Under the pieces are notes generated by a model. That model was not told where the DNA came from. It saw nothing but the letters and a program-made list of their open reading frames with translations, and did no database searches. A DNA stretch of 64,000 bases from Cyathus striatus (taxonomy: Eukaryota; Basidiomycota; Agaricomycetes; Agaricales; Nidulariaceae), in the NCBI GenBank assembly GCA_025738555.1, contig JAOVFP010000013.1, positions 806,001 to 870,000 of the forward strand, read 5' to 3'. Shown piece after piece: positions 46,063 to 56,526 of the stretch. A program made the position numbers and the translations under genes. Every line of letters starts with the position of its first letter. The first letter of the stretch is position 1.

Positions 46063-49000
46063 GAGGGGTGTCAGCCAATTTTTTCATTAAATGCCTAGGT
46101 TTTATGATCATGGTGATCATATAAGCTAGGCATTTTTTTATGATCACCCACTATTATATATGTAGTAATGAATGTATGATTACTAGTGAATGTATAAGTG
46201 ATCATAAGTGATCTTTCAGTGTTTTAGTAGTGTTTCAGGTGGATATTTACTTACTACTGGTACTAATGAATGTAATGGTGATCATAGGTGATCATTAGGT
46301 GTTTCAAGTGCATATTCACTTATTACTGGTACTAAAGAATGTATATGTGATCATAAGTGATCATTATATATTACAATAGCATATTATTTTGAATAATATT
46401 ATATATGTCACACATGTGACATATTTCGAACTTGTCATGCATATTCCCGCGCCTCACATTGTTCCCGCGCTTCACATTTGTGACATTCTTCTCGCGCGTC
46501 ACGTCTGTCACGCATATTCCCGCGCATCACGCATATTCCCGCGCTTCGCACATATTCCCGCGCATCTCGCATATTCACGTGTGTCACGCTATTCACGCGT
46601 GTCACGCTATTCACGCGTGTCACGCTATTCACGCGCGTCACGCTATTCACGCGTGTCACGCTATTCACGCGCGTCACGCTATTCACGCGTGTCACGCTAT
46701 TCACGCGTGTCACGCTATTCACGCGCGTCACGCTATTCACGCGTGTCACGCTATTCACGCGTGTCACGCTATTCACGCGCGTCACGCTTTTCACGCGCGT
46801 CACGCTTTTCATGCGCGTCACGCTTTTCATGCGCGTCACGCTTTTCATGTGCGTCACATTTGTCATTTGTCACACTTTCCACAACTATCATGCATTTGAT
46901 GGTGTTACTCTTTAATTCACATTACATGTTTTATGTGTGTCACTCATCATGCTTTTTGCATATGTTACATTTTTCACAATTTTCACAGCTCAGTAATGTA
47001 ATTTGGCTTTTGATATTGACAATATATCAAAATTTGAAAGCTATGGTAAGCAGGGAATACTCAGCAATAGCATGTGCATGGACCACTCCCTGATGCTGTC
47101 TGAGTAGTTACCTGGTAGATCCTGCCAGTAGTCATATGCTTGTTTAAAAGATGAAGCCATAAGGTTTAAGTATAAGTATAAACAACATATGTCAGAGATA
47201 TGAGTACATGTAGCAGTGTAGAAGTGAAACTGATTGTGACACAATATCAGTAAGGGTTGAGATAGTTTTCATTTTCTCTCTGTATCAATATATCAAAAGA
47301 TTATGTAGTCATATAGAGTAAGCAGATATGAATCAATAATGTGTATTGAAGATATCATTATAACCAATAGTGATACAAGAATAATGATCATCTAATGACT
47401 GAGATGTGTAAGTTTGATGTGATGAAGAATCACATATTTCAGCATTTTTTCACATTTTTTGTTCATGTGTGGGTCTATCACCAAATTGTTCAATATGAAA
47501 ATGTTCAATGGCATTATATCACATTTCTAGTCTTGATTGTAAGATGTCAGTGGACTTACATACACACTCTACATGTTTCAATCTGGCTCCTTATTATTGT
47601 TACACTTCTATAATTTACTAATTGTCACATTTCTTGTTATAACCTTCAGTTTAGCAAGAACATGATTGTTTCCTTTGCTTTAATAATTTACTCTGCACTG
47701 TTGGATACTTCTGTTCTGTAACAATTTGAACAATGGTATAGATATACAGGTAATCAGATACACATAATCAGCTTCTCTCCCTGGGTGTTAAGTGTTCAGT
47801 ACATCATGATTCTCCTTCCTACTGTGCCTTCAGGCTCCACAAGTGTGAGTAAATGTCAGAAGTAATTCAAATTCAGATTGAGAACATGAAAAACTTGATA
47901 TGTGATATACATCAAAAACATGATATATATGAAAACCATGATGGGCTAGTAGACTATGACACGTGATATACTGAGTATCCCCCACTTAATATAGGTTCCA
48001 CATCTAGATATGTTGTCAATATCAAAAGCCAAATTACATTACTGAGCTGTGAAAATTGTGAAAAATGTAACATATGCAAAAAGCATGATGAGTGACACAC
48101 ATAAAACATGTAATGTGAATTAAAGAGTAACACCATCAAATGCATGATAGTTGTGGAAAGTGTGACAAATGACAAATGTGACGCACATGAAAAGCGTGAC
48201 GCGCATGAAAAGCGTGACGCGCATGAAAAGCGTGACGCGCATGAAAAGCGTGACGCGCATGAAAAGCGTGACGCGCATGAAAAGCGTGACGCGCATGAAA
48301 AGCGTGACGCGCATGAAAAGCGTGAAAAGCGTGACGCGCGTGAATAGCGTGACACGCGTGAATAGCGTGACGCGCGTGAATAGCGTGACGCGCGTGAATA
48401 GCGTGACACGCGTGAATAGCGTGACACGCGTGAATAGCGTGACACGCGTGAATAGCGTGACACGCGTGAATAGCGTGACACGCGTGAATAGCGTGACACG
48501 CGTGAATAGCGTGACACGCGTGAATAGCGTGACACGCGTGAATAGCGTGACGCGTGCGAATATGTGTGACACGCGTGAATAGCATGACGCGTGCGAATAT
48601 GTGTGACACGCGTGAATAGCGTGACGCGTGCGAATATGTGTGACACGCGTGAATAGCGTGACGCGTGCGAATATGTGTGACATGCGTGAATGGTGTGACG
48701 CGTGCGAATATGTGTGACATGCGTGAATGGTGTGACGCGTGTGAATATGTGTGACACGCGTGAATAGCGTGACGCGTGCGAATATGTGTGACAAATGTGA
48801 CACATAGAAAGAATGTGACAGATGTGATGCGCGAAAATATGTGATACGCGGGAATATACGTGAAGCGCGGGAATATGTGTGAAGCGCGGGAATATGCGTG
48901 ATGCGCGGGAATATGTGTGATGCGCGGGAATATGCGTGACAGACGTGACACGCGAGAAGAATGTCACAAATGTGAAGCACAGGAATATGCGTGACCAGTT

Positions 49001-49285
49001 CGAAATATGTCACATGTGTGACATATATAATATTATTCAAAATAATATGCTATTGTAAAATATAATGATCACTTATGATTTAGTACCAGTAGTAAGTAAA
49101 TATCCACCTGAAACACTACTAAAACACTGAAAGATCACTTATGATCATTTATACATTCACTAGTAATCATACATTCATTACTACATATATAATAGTGGGT
49201 GATCATAAAAAAAATGCCTAGCTTATATGATCACCATGATCATAAAACCTAGGCATTTAATGAAAATAATTGGCTGACACTTATG
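46063..49285 (+). mobile_element. Foldback element FB2, 3.22 kb, with loop
   Basis: It starts GAGGGGTGTCAGCC and ends GGCTGACACTTATG, flanked by GTCCCCT on both sides (46056-46062 and 49286-49292). The arms (46063 to about 47035 and about 47990 to 49285) are near-perfect mirrors. They contain a subterminal hairpin (ATGCCTAGG...CTAGGCAT), TGATCAT words, CCCGCGCATCACG words and arrays of 18-bp units (46575-46850 and 48177-48800). A loop of about 950 bp lies between them and holds an 18S rRNA relic. No protein is supported. Confidence 0.87.
47109..47186 (+). pseudogene. Relic of the 5' end of 18S rRNA in the FB2 loop
   Basis: The stretch TACCTGGTAGATCCTGCCAG followed by TAGTCATATGCTTG is the universal start of eukaryotic 18S rRNA with one mismatch (canonical GGTTGATCC). 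The match continues through AAGATGAAGCCAT and ends at AAGTATAAACAA, with a few substitutions and a small insertion. Weaker similarity to the next part of 18S (GTGAAACTG...ATCAGT) is visible at 47220-47255. It is not a functional rRNA. Confidence 0.85.
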
Positions 49286-49480
49286 GTCCCCTCGTCACTT
49301 GTGAGACGAGGGGATGCGTGTGGGTGTGATGTCAGCGGGCGTGGATGGTACTGAAACACGTCCCCTCCTCACTTGCGAGACGAGGGGACGCATGTGGGTG
49401 CGGTGTCGATGGGCGTGATGGTCCCGAAACATGTCCCCTCATCACTTGCGAGACGAGGGGACGCATGTGGGTGTGGGACT
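49286..49480. repeat. Minisatellite, right of FB2
   Basis: It continues the array of 45470-46062 with the same GTCCCCTCGTCACTTGTGAG units, starting with the target duplication GTCCCCT. Confidence 0.8.
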
Positions 49481-50588
49481 GGGTGTGGGTGTGGGTGGTG
49501 AGACGATGATGGCAAGAGGGAAAGGGAAAGGGGAGGAAACACGTCCTCTCGTCACTTGCAAGACAGGAGATGAATCGTCATCGTCGAGACGAGACACAAG
49601 ACAGCGCGGCAATTGTGGTGGGTGATATCGCTCATGCCTCCCCCCCGCACCCCCCCGAGAATGCGACAAGTGAACCGATACGAGAGGACGAGGGGGGGGG
49701 AGTGAGAGTGGCCGCGTTGTCATTGAATATCGATGGTGGGCTGGCGGTGGTGGTGGGGGTGAAACGGCGCTAGTGGTGATGATAGTCGTCGTCATCGTGA
49801 GGACGAGACGCTGGTGGTGGTGGTGAAGACGAGGCGGATGCTGGTGGTGGTGTTGTCGTCATCGTCATGGGGACGAGACAGTAGGTGGTGGCTGTGGGGA
49901 GGCGGTGGAGGTAGCGGTCGTTGGGGGCGAGACGGCGGTGATCGTCGTCATTAGGGAGGTAGCGGTCCTGGTGGTGGCCGAGACGTCGACACTACGTCGA
50001 CACCGAGGGGGGAGGGGGGGTGACGTGGCGTCGATGTCGTTCTTGCTAGCAGCGTCGTTGTCTCCTTGACGCAAGAGGAGGGGCTGGAGGCGGCCTGTAG
50101 GGGGGTAAACGTAGAGGCGAGCGACGACGGGGTGGAGCTGGGGGCTTACCTAGCAAGAACGCATGTGGGCAACGTATGGTCCTGGGGGGGTGACGTGGCG
50201 TCAACACCGTTCTTGCCAGCGGCGTCGTCGTCTTCTTGATGCAAGAGGAGGGGCTGGAGGCAGCCTGTAGGGGTGGAGGTGGTAAACGTAGAGGCAAGCG
50301 ACGACGGGGTGGAGCTAGGGGCTTACCTAGCATGAACGCATGTGGGTGACGTGTGTCGTGGACGTCGCTTCAAGTCTTGAGATCAGGGAACATTGAGGTC
50401 GCGGAGTGTGGGGGTGGGAACACGCCGGGGACCGAGGTGGAGGACGGAGCAGAGGTGGGGTGGGGGATGTGGCGTCGACGATGTGGTTTAGGGTGATGAG
50501 AGTTGTTGAATGTGTCGTACGACGTTAGCAATATATTTGAAACACATGACACTGGTTGCGAGCTTGTCAAGAAGAGTAAGTTACCATT
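49481..50588. repeat. GC-rich low-complexity DNA with a two-copy tandem repeat
   Basis: Runs of GGTGGTGGT and CGTCGTCATCG give compositional frames only. At 50018-50345 a unit of about 150-180 bp occurs twice (GGGGTGACGTGGCGTC, GCAAGAGGAGGGGCTGGAGG, GCGACGACGGGGTGGAGCT, CTTACCTAGCA). No supported gene. Confidence 0.6.
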
Positions 50589-51045
50589 ACTTTACAAGGT
50601 CCAATAACCTAGTGGTAATTGTGCATGTATTTAAATAATTGCTGAGGTCTTGGGTTCGAACCGCTCTGGGGTAATTTTTTTTATATATATAAGTAAGAGT
50701 AATAATTCTAATGTGATGAAGATTCTACTGGAAAGTCCACCTGGAGTTCAGGTGGAGTCCAGGTAGAGTCCATGTAGAGTGCAGATGAACCCAACCTGGA
50801 CTCACCTGGACTCTACCTGGACTCTACCTGGACTCCACTTGGATTCCAGTGCTTCAGTCCAGTACAGTCCAAGTACAGTCCAGGTAGTACTTGGACTCTA
50901 CCTGGACTCTACCTGGACTCTACCTGGACTCCACCTGGACTTTACATAGAAAATAGGCTGGTCATGATTCGGGCTAGAGTCCAAGTAGAGTCCAGGTAGA
51001 ATCCAGGTGGAGTCCAGGTGGAATCTACATGGAGTCTACATGATT
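50589..51045 (+). mobile_element. tRNA-like element with palindromic tail, copy 2
   Basis: TAACCTAGTGGTAA is a near-consensus pol III A box and TGGGTTCGAACC a near-consensus B box. A T run (50673-50680) follows. Then 50738-51045 is a large imperfect palindrome of GGTGGAGTCCAGGTAGAGTC and its inverse GACTCTACCTGGACTCCACC. Copy 1 is at 32425-32720. A SINE-type origin is likely. The tail may be a separate hairpin MITE. Confidence 0.5.
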
Positions 51046-51086
51046 TTGTGGAGGAGTGTAATGACCTCCAAATAATCAAAAACCAA

Positions 51087-52201
51087 TGGAACTGTTAAAG
51101 ACATTACCAGTCCCTTGAAGACTGGCAAGCCATTGGAATTGACTTTGTTGGACCATTTCCAGAAGCAAAGACACGATTGGGCACATTTGATATGATGTGC
51201 GTAATCATAGACCATTTAACTTCAATGGTCCACATTGTCCCAACTAAACAAACCTATGGAGCAAAACACATAGCAGAAATCATATTTGAAACAGTCTATA
51301 AACTTCACGGCTTACTGGAATGTATCATCAGTGACAGAGACTCATTGTTCACAAGCATGTTCTGGAAACGACTACATGACTTATTGAGAGTCGAACTCCG
51401 ACTCTCCACAGCATATCACCCACAAATGGACGGTGCCACAGAACGAGCAAACTGTACGATCATGCAAATGCTGCGCAATAGTGTTGAAGAAAACCAAAAA
51501 GACTGGGTGGAATGCTTACCAGCCATAGAATTCACTATGAACTCTGCTCGATCAGAAACCACTGGATTTTCACTATTTTTCTTGAACTATGGCCGCACAC
51601 CATGCACCATGATATGGGAAGATCAAACTGAATACCCTGGTGTCCGAAAATTTGCTCTGAAGATGAAGGAGGCAGTCATGAGCACACATGATGCTATCAT
51701 CGAAGCCAGAACTCATCAAACCTTGTATGTGAACTGAAAGCGTCGCAGCTCTGAGCTTGCAATTGGAGACCTAGTATACCTGTCCACGAAGAATTTGAAA
51801 CTGCCTAAAAAGAGAGCATGCAAACTCGTACCTAAGTATATTGGACCTTTTCGCATTTTGAAAGTAATAACCCCAGGAGCGTCCTATAAACTTGAGTTAT
51901 TGCCTGAATTGAAATCAAGAGGCATACATGATGTGTTCCATGTGTCAGTTTTGAGAATACACATACCTAATGATGATCAACGATTTCCTGGACACCAAAT
52001 GCATCAAATACCTGGCCTAGGAGAATCCCCAGCTGAGTGGAGTGTTGATCGCATCCTGTCTCATTATGGCAAGGGCCTTGATGCACAATTCGAAGTTTTG
52101 TGGTCAATGGGCGACGTCAGCTGGGCACCATATGCTGAAGTTGGACATCTGAATGCAATGGATGAATACTGTGAAGCAATGGGGATCAGCAGCCCGAAAA
52201 A
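51087..52201 (+). pseudogene. Ty3/gypsy integrase and chromodomain
   Basis: It opens SLEDWQAIGIDFVGPFPEAK (first catalytic Asp). VIIDHLTSMVHIVPTK and CIISDRDSLFTSMFWKRLHD (second Asp) follow, then LSTAYHPQMDGATERANC (catalytic Glu). Next come DLVYLSTKNLKLPKKRACKL and a chromodomain with EWSVDRILSHYGKGLDAQFE. TGA at 51735 falls in VN*KRRSSEL, where Arg is expected. The frame shifts at an A run near 52195-52202. Protease, reverse transcriptase and RNase H are missing, so the element is 5'-truncated. Confidence 0.9.
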
Positions 52202-53197
52202 TTGCCTGCAGGCAAATCCAAGTCTGACTTACCACCTGATATCGCTCTAGGAGTATCCTGCTGTATGATGGCATTGAGCAAATGCATACGTATGCCTAAC
52301 ATGAGGCACAACCAGCAAAATCAGTTAAAATCAGTAGAAAATCGGAATGTAAGAATAAGAAACTTACCCCCCAAGTCTCATCTACATTCCCCCCATCATT
52401 ACACTATGGAATGCACCGCTGTTATTGAATTTTCCAATGCTGAGCACAGCCTCTGGGTGAATTTTTCGAATGCTCTTCGCGCATTTGCTGAGGGACGTGG
52501 TCCTCACCCAGGCTTGCCGCCATGTGGTTATGGCATCTACTCGCGTACGCATCCTGGTGCTGCTGATCCCAGCCAGTACCCAGTACCACCCACTCCAGCC
52601 ATGCCAATGGCCGTCGAGCACGCTATGGGCGATGTTAATCTGTCAGCCGCAGGATTGCACACGATTTTGGATGCACAAAATACTGCTTACCAGACCATTA
52701 TCAGCAGTATGCACTCGCTTCCTAACCCAGATCCACGCTGATTCCCTCGCCAATACATGCCTTGCAACTGGAGAGGCCGAAACTTCAAATTCAACCCCAC
52801 CCACTGGGACACACGGATACCCAGTAAGAGTTTAAAGGGTGAGTCCGTTTCTAATCAAACAAAGACAGCTAATAAAACATTGGATGCTATTGCAGAGAGG
52901 CTTAATGACTTACCTAAACCACTGGGAAAGTCTGTACACAAATGAGGCTGGTGCAACAGGAAGGCAGCCAGCAAACCATATGCAGTGCCACTGAAGTCCA
53001 AAGTCACTCCCAAGTCGGAGGAAGATATGAAAGCACCAGTTGCAAGTGGCAGCACTTTACCAGACACAACCATTGACCACAATATGACCATCGACAACAC
53101 GGCTGAGTACTTGCAGCACTCCGACTGTTCTGACAGTGAGAGTGTCCATGACAGTTGGGATGATGAGGATGGTGTAGATCTTGATGACGGATTTTAG
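52202..53197 (+). pseudogene. C-terminal extension or second frame of the gypsy element
   Basis: A frame of 331 codons broken only by TGA at 52739 and 52943. It opens LPAGKSKSDLPPDIALGV in the frame that many gypsy polyproteins continue after the chromodomain, so it may be the same polyprotein after a one-base slip. It contains LWVNFSNALRAFAEGRGPHP, a Pro-rich part and an acidic end (DDEDGVDLDDGF). No known domain recognised. It ends 89 bp before the LTR. Confidence 0.55.
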
Positions 53198-53285
53198 ATC
53201 CGTATGTCATTCTTCTCTTTCCGTTGATCGTTGATCCAAGCTTTTATTCCAGGGGTTCCCCATTCTTGGAAACCTGGAGGGCGAA

Positions 53286-53824
53286 TGTAAGGTCTTGACC
53301 TTGCAGAGCTCTGACATCAACAAATCAACACAGTCACATGATACAAACACTGCTGCATGGACCGTCCATGCGACGACGACTCTACTTCCATATGCTTTCT
53401 CTTCCCTCATTGGATCTCCTCTCTCTCGCTCCCGCTTTGACATATGGTACCGTTGACTGTCTCGGTACTGCCTCCAAAAGACACAGGCGATGACGCACTC
53501 ATTTCCCTTCTCTATCCCTGTTCTTCCTTTTCTCATTACTCTGTATTTACTTTGTTCTACTCCTTTCATTTCTTTCTTAACTCATTCTGGCTTGATACTT
53601 ACTTCTCCTGACTCATTCATTACTCATTCTGACTTGTACATACCTCGTAGATACTTATATAAACCCCAGTAGAGTACCATGTACTTTAGAGTTCCTGAAT
53701 ATGAGACTTTAGACATGTATTTCCTAAGTGATTGTAAGTTCTCAGAACCTCGAACTCTAACCCCTTTTCTGTGTGTTTCCGCTATCAATGTCTAACCCTC
53801 TGACTTTAATTCGGAAACTCCACA
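53286..53824 (+). mobile_element. 3' LTR of the gypsy element
   Basis: Starts TGTAAGGTCTTGACC right after a purine-rich GGAGGGCGAA (polypurine tract) and ends near CTCCACA. A TATA region (CTTATATAAACCCC) is at about 53654. The 5' LTR is absent. Confidence 0.7.
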
Positions 53825-53856
53825 GCTTTTCTCCAATAGTACTTTTTAGCTAGCTA

Positions 53857-54165
53857 ATGGATTTCTCTGCAGGTGTAATACTTATGGCCATGCTAAATGC
53901 TCCAGGAAGTTGGCATGACTCATGTGTTGCACATCCAATATTTGACGTGCTGAAGACTTATGTCCCAGACAGATACTTTCTCATTGCAGATAGCAGTTTT
54001 CCAACGAAGGGCATGACTTCAATCCATGGGAAGATTCATGCGCCTTTGAAATGAGGTGATTGAGTTCCTGCAGATCCTATCGCTCATAGCTACACACTCG
54101 ACTTCAATCATGAGCTTCTCTCTTACCAACAGACTCATCAGCAAATACTCACATTACAAATTTAA
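53857..54165 (+). pseudogene. Harbinger/PIF-type DDE transposase fragment
   Basis: After an acceptor-like CTCTGCAG at 53872 the frame reads GVILMAMLNAPGSWHDSCVA, then YFLIADSSFPTKGMTSIHGK and IHAPLK. TGA codons at 54052 and 54061 interrupt K*GD*VPADPIA, where Arg (CGA) is expected twice. DFNHELLSYQQTHQ closes the recognisable part. This is the middle of a DDE_Tnp_4 domain with two of the acidic residues (WHD, AD). Upstream and downstream exons are lost. Confidence 0.75.
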
Positions 54166-55300
54166 AGAATTAAGGTTGAAAAAAGCTTGGTTTAAGGTAA
54201 ATTTAGTTGAAAAAAGGACAATAAGGCATCTTAGGTAAATAAGCTGAGGTCCCATACTTATTCTGACTAAAAAGGTTGAGGTAAGGAGTCATTAGCTTGA
54301 ATTTGGGTAGTTTAAATTATGAATTAGTGTAATTTAATCACACTGTCTCACTTATATATTAGTTAGGCTTTAACCATTTAGGTTGCACATAAATAGGAAT
54401 AGGTTGCACAAACAATTCAATATTTTATACTAATCTAAATACAATACAATGACTATAATATAGGTAGCAACAATTGTGTATGTATAATTGGAGTGACAAT
54501 GAGGTAATAAAGGAACTACTAACATTTGCTGTGGTCTATGATACAAAGACAATTTTTACACACTTCTTCAGGAAAGCAATAAGTTGTGGAAGCAGCAGAG
54601 GGAAGTAATGGACAAAAGCAAGAGAGTGATGGTGAGCAACAGATCATAGGAGAGGGAGTGCAAGCTCATGGGAGAGTGAGAGAGTGAAAGCAGGGGAGAG
54701 AGTGAGAGATCATAAGAGCAATAAGTGCAAGGGAGAGTGCAAGAGTGAGTACAAGGGAGAGCATGACAAAAACAGGGGGCAGGAGAGCACACACACAAGA
54801 GAAGTGGCAAGGGAAAGAGTGTGAGAGCATGCATGCAAGAGTACAAGCAGAATGAGAGTAACACAGTGCACTTGCAAGAAAGAGACCAAGAGAAACATGG
54901 TGTGCACACACAAGATAGATTGTGAAGTTGGAAGGAGAGAATGCAAGAGAGTGTGTGTTGCATGTGCAAGAGTGCAAGAGAAAAAACGAGAACTCCCATC
55001 CCCATAGTTGATGAGTAATCAATGAGTCCCTGTAGCCATCGTTCAAGCTTCAATAAGGGAATATCCCAGTAGAGAGAATGGAAGGACATACTGGTATTGA
55101 AACACAAACCAAGTACACCCAGATTCTTGAATGTTTAAGCTTTGAAGAGCTGAGCCAGGAGAGAGTGTGTGACATGTACAAAGCAGATGATAATGGAACA
55201 GACGAGAGGGGGAAAGCAAGGGGAAGGGAGAAAGCAAGGGGAAGGGAGAAATGAAGGGAAGTTGAATGAAGTTGAAAGAGTTCAATGTGTTGGACTCATG
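54166..55300. other. Intergenic with purine-rich low-complexity DNA
   Basis: 54590-55010 is dominated by GAGAGTGCAAGAGTGAG-like words; open frames on the minus strand there are compositional. No gene supported. Confidence 0.5.
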
Positions 55301-56339
55301 TTGACATGGAATTAGTCACATGATAAGTAATTGTGTCACTTTCCTAATTATTTGATTGGCTGATATCTCATTGGCTGACTCAACATATTTCGGCTCACTC
55401 ATGCTCACAAGACTTTGCAATTTAGTTGTGCATTACATTGGGCTTATAAGTCCTTAGTGCTTAGCACTGACTTGCTTTGCCCTGGAGTCTTTAAACTCAC
55501 TTGTAATTAATGTATAGTCTTATTATAAAGAGATGTTTTGGGGACCTTGCAATAATAACTAATACTACTAACTAATACCAAGTAAGCACTTTGTATTTGC
55601 ACTTATAGATAATAAAAGACTGAATTAATAGGTATTAATTGTTGCATAGACCTATTATCATCTTAAATGTGTGCGAAATAGTATATTTAAGCCAAGATTA
55701 GTGAGCTGTATGTGTGCACATTAGTATGATTAAGCCAAAATATGTTACATTTAAGGATATGTAAGGAAATATAAGGTAAGGGGTACATCTTAATTTAACT
55801 AACTTAACTAATTTAGTCGATGGGGAATTTGCTGATGCTGCTGAATGGGGTATGTGCATGATCCAAGGATCATTTGGACGACTTTGTGTCCTGTTGAACA
55901 TCAGTTCTCCACAGAAGCACATAAGGCTTCTTTCAATATGCTGCCACTTATCAAATGTCCATGTTCACTGTGTTGGAATCATAGACTTACATTTGAACCT
56001 GAGTACACATTATGGCTGTAGGAATTGAGTGGGTTTTGAGAGTGACTGTTTGATAGTACTGAAGAATAGTGATTTGAAGAGTAAAGGTGTTCATGCAAGG
56101 TGGTTCTGTTAGGAGGATTCATTAATTAGAAGCTTCAGAAACAATAAAGTAGAAGGAAGGACTTGGGGAGCACATATGATATGTGGTATATTGCATTCTT
56201 AGAAATTCATGGAAACCACTGCTTGGAAGTCTGAAACAGACCAGGGTACTGTATGGTACCTTTTCCATAAGCCTAATGTCATCTTACATATAACAGGAAG
56301 GCCAAAGAAAATTAGGCACCATAAGTGAGCTTTAGCGAG
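55301..56339. other. Intergenic, nothing recognised
   Basis: No motif-bearing frame or repeat relation seen. Confidence 0.4.
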
Positions 56340-56501
56340 GTTTATTCACAACTTCAAAATCTGGTGAGGGGTCCTGAGGCCTCTCCAGACTTCAAAATCT
56401 ATGAAAGTCTGTAAAGGCCCCACCTGAGCTATGTGATGATAAGCAAAAATTAGCATCTCGGCAAACAGCAATCTATTCAAATCTATTCAAAAAAGACATG
56501 A

Positions 56502-56526
56502 ATAGATTCCTATGGAAAGGCATCCA
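56502..56526 (-). repeat. Inverted terminal repeat E, right
   Basis: Exact inverse of 43678-43702. It is preceded by AATCTATTCAAATCTATTCA words like those inside the left copy. Together they may bound a 12.85-kb composite holding copy C, FB2, the tRNA-like element and the gypsy and Harbinger pieces. Confidence 0.6.

Noticed and set aside
46575..46850. CRISPR-like regular array
   Set aside because: Units are contiguous with no unique spacers, the genome is eukaryotic, and the array is part of a palindromic element.
47109..47186. Part of a real rDNA unit
   Set aside because: Only the first ~70 nt match well; there is no ETS upstream and no continuing 18S downstream, and it lies between foldback arms.
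50589..50680. Functional tRNA gene
   Set aside because: A and B boxes are present, but the ends do not pair as an acceptor stem and no anticodon loop fits. Treated as SINE-like.
54568..55107. Leu/Cys/Ser-rich 179-codon minus-strand frame
   Set aside because: It arises from purine-rich low-complexity DNA on the + strand; there is no start context, intron pattern or motif.
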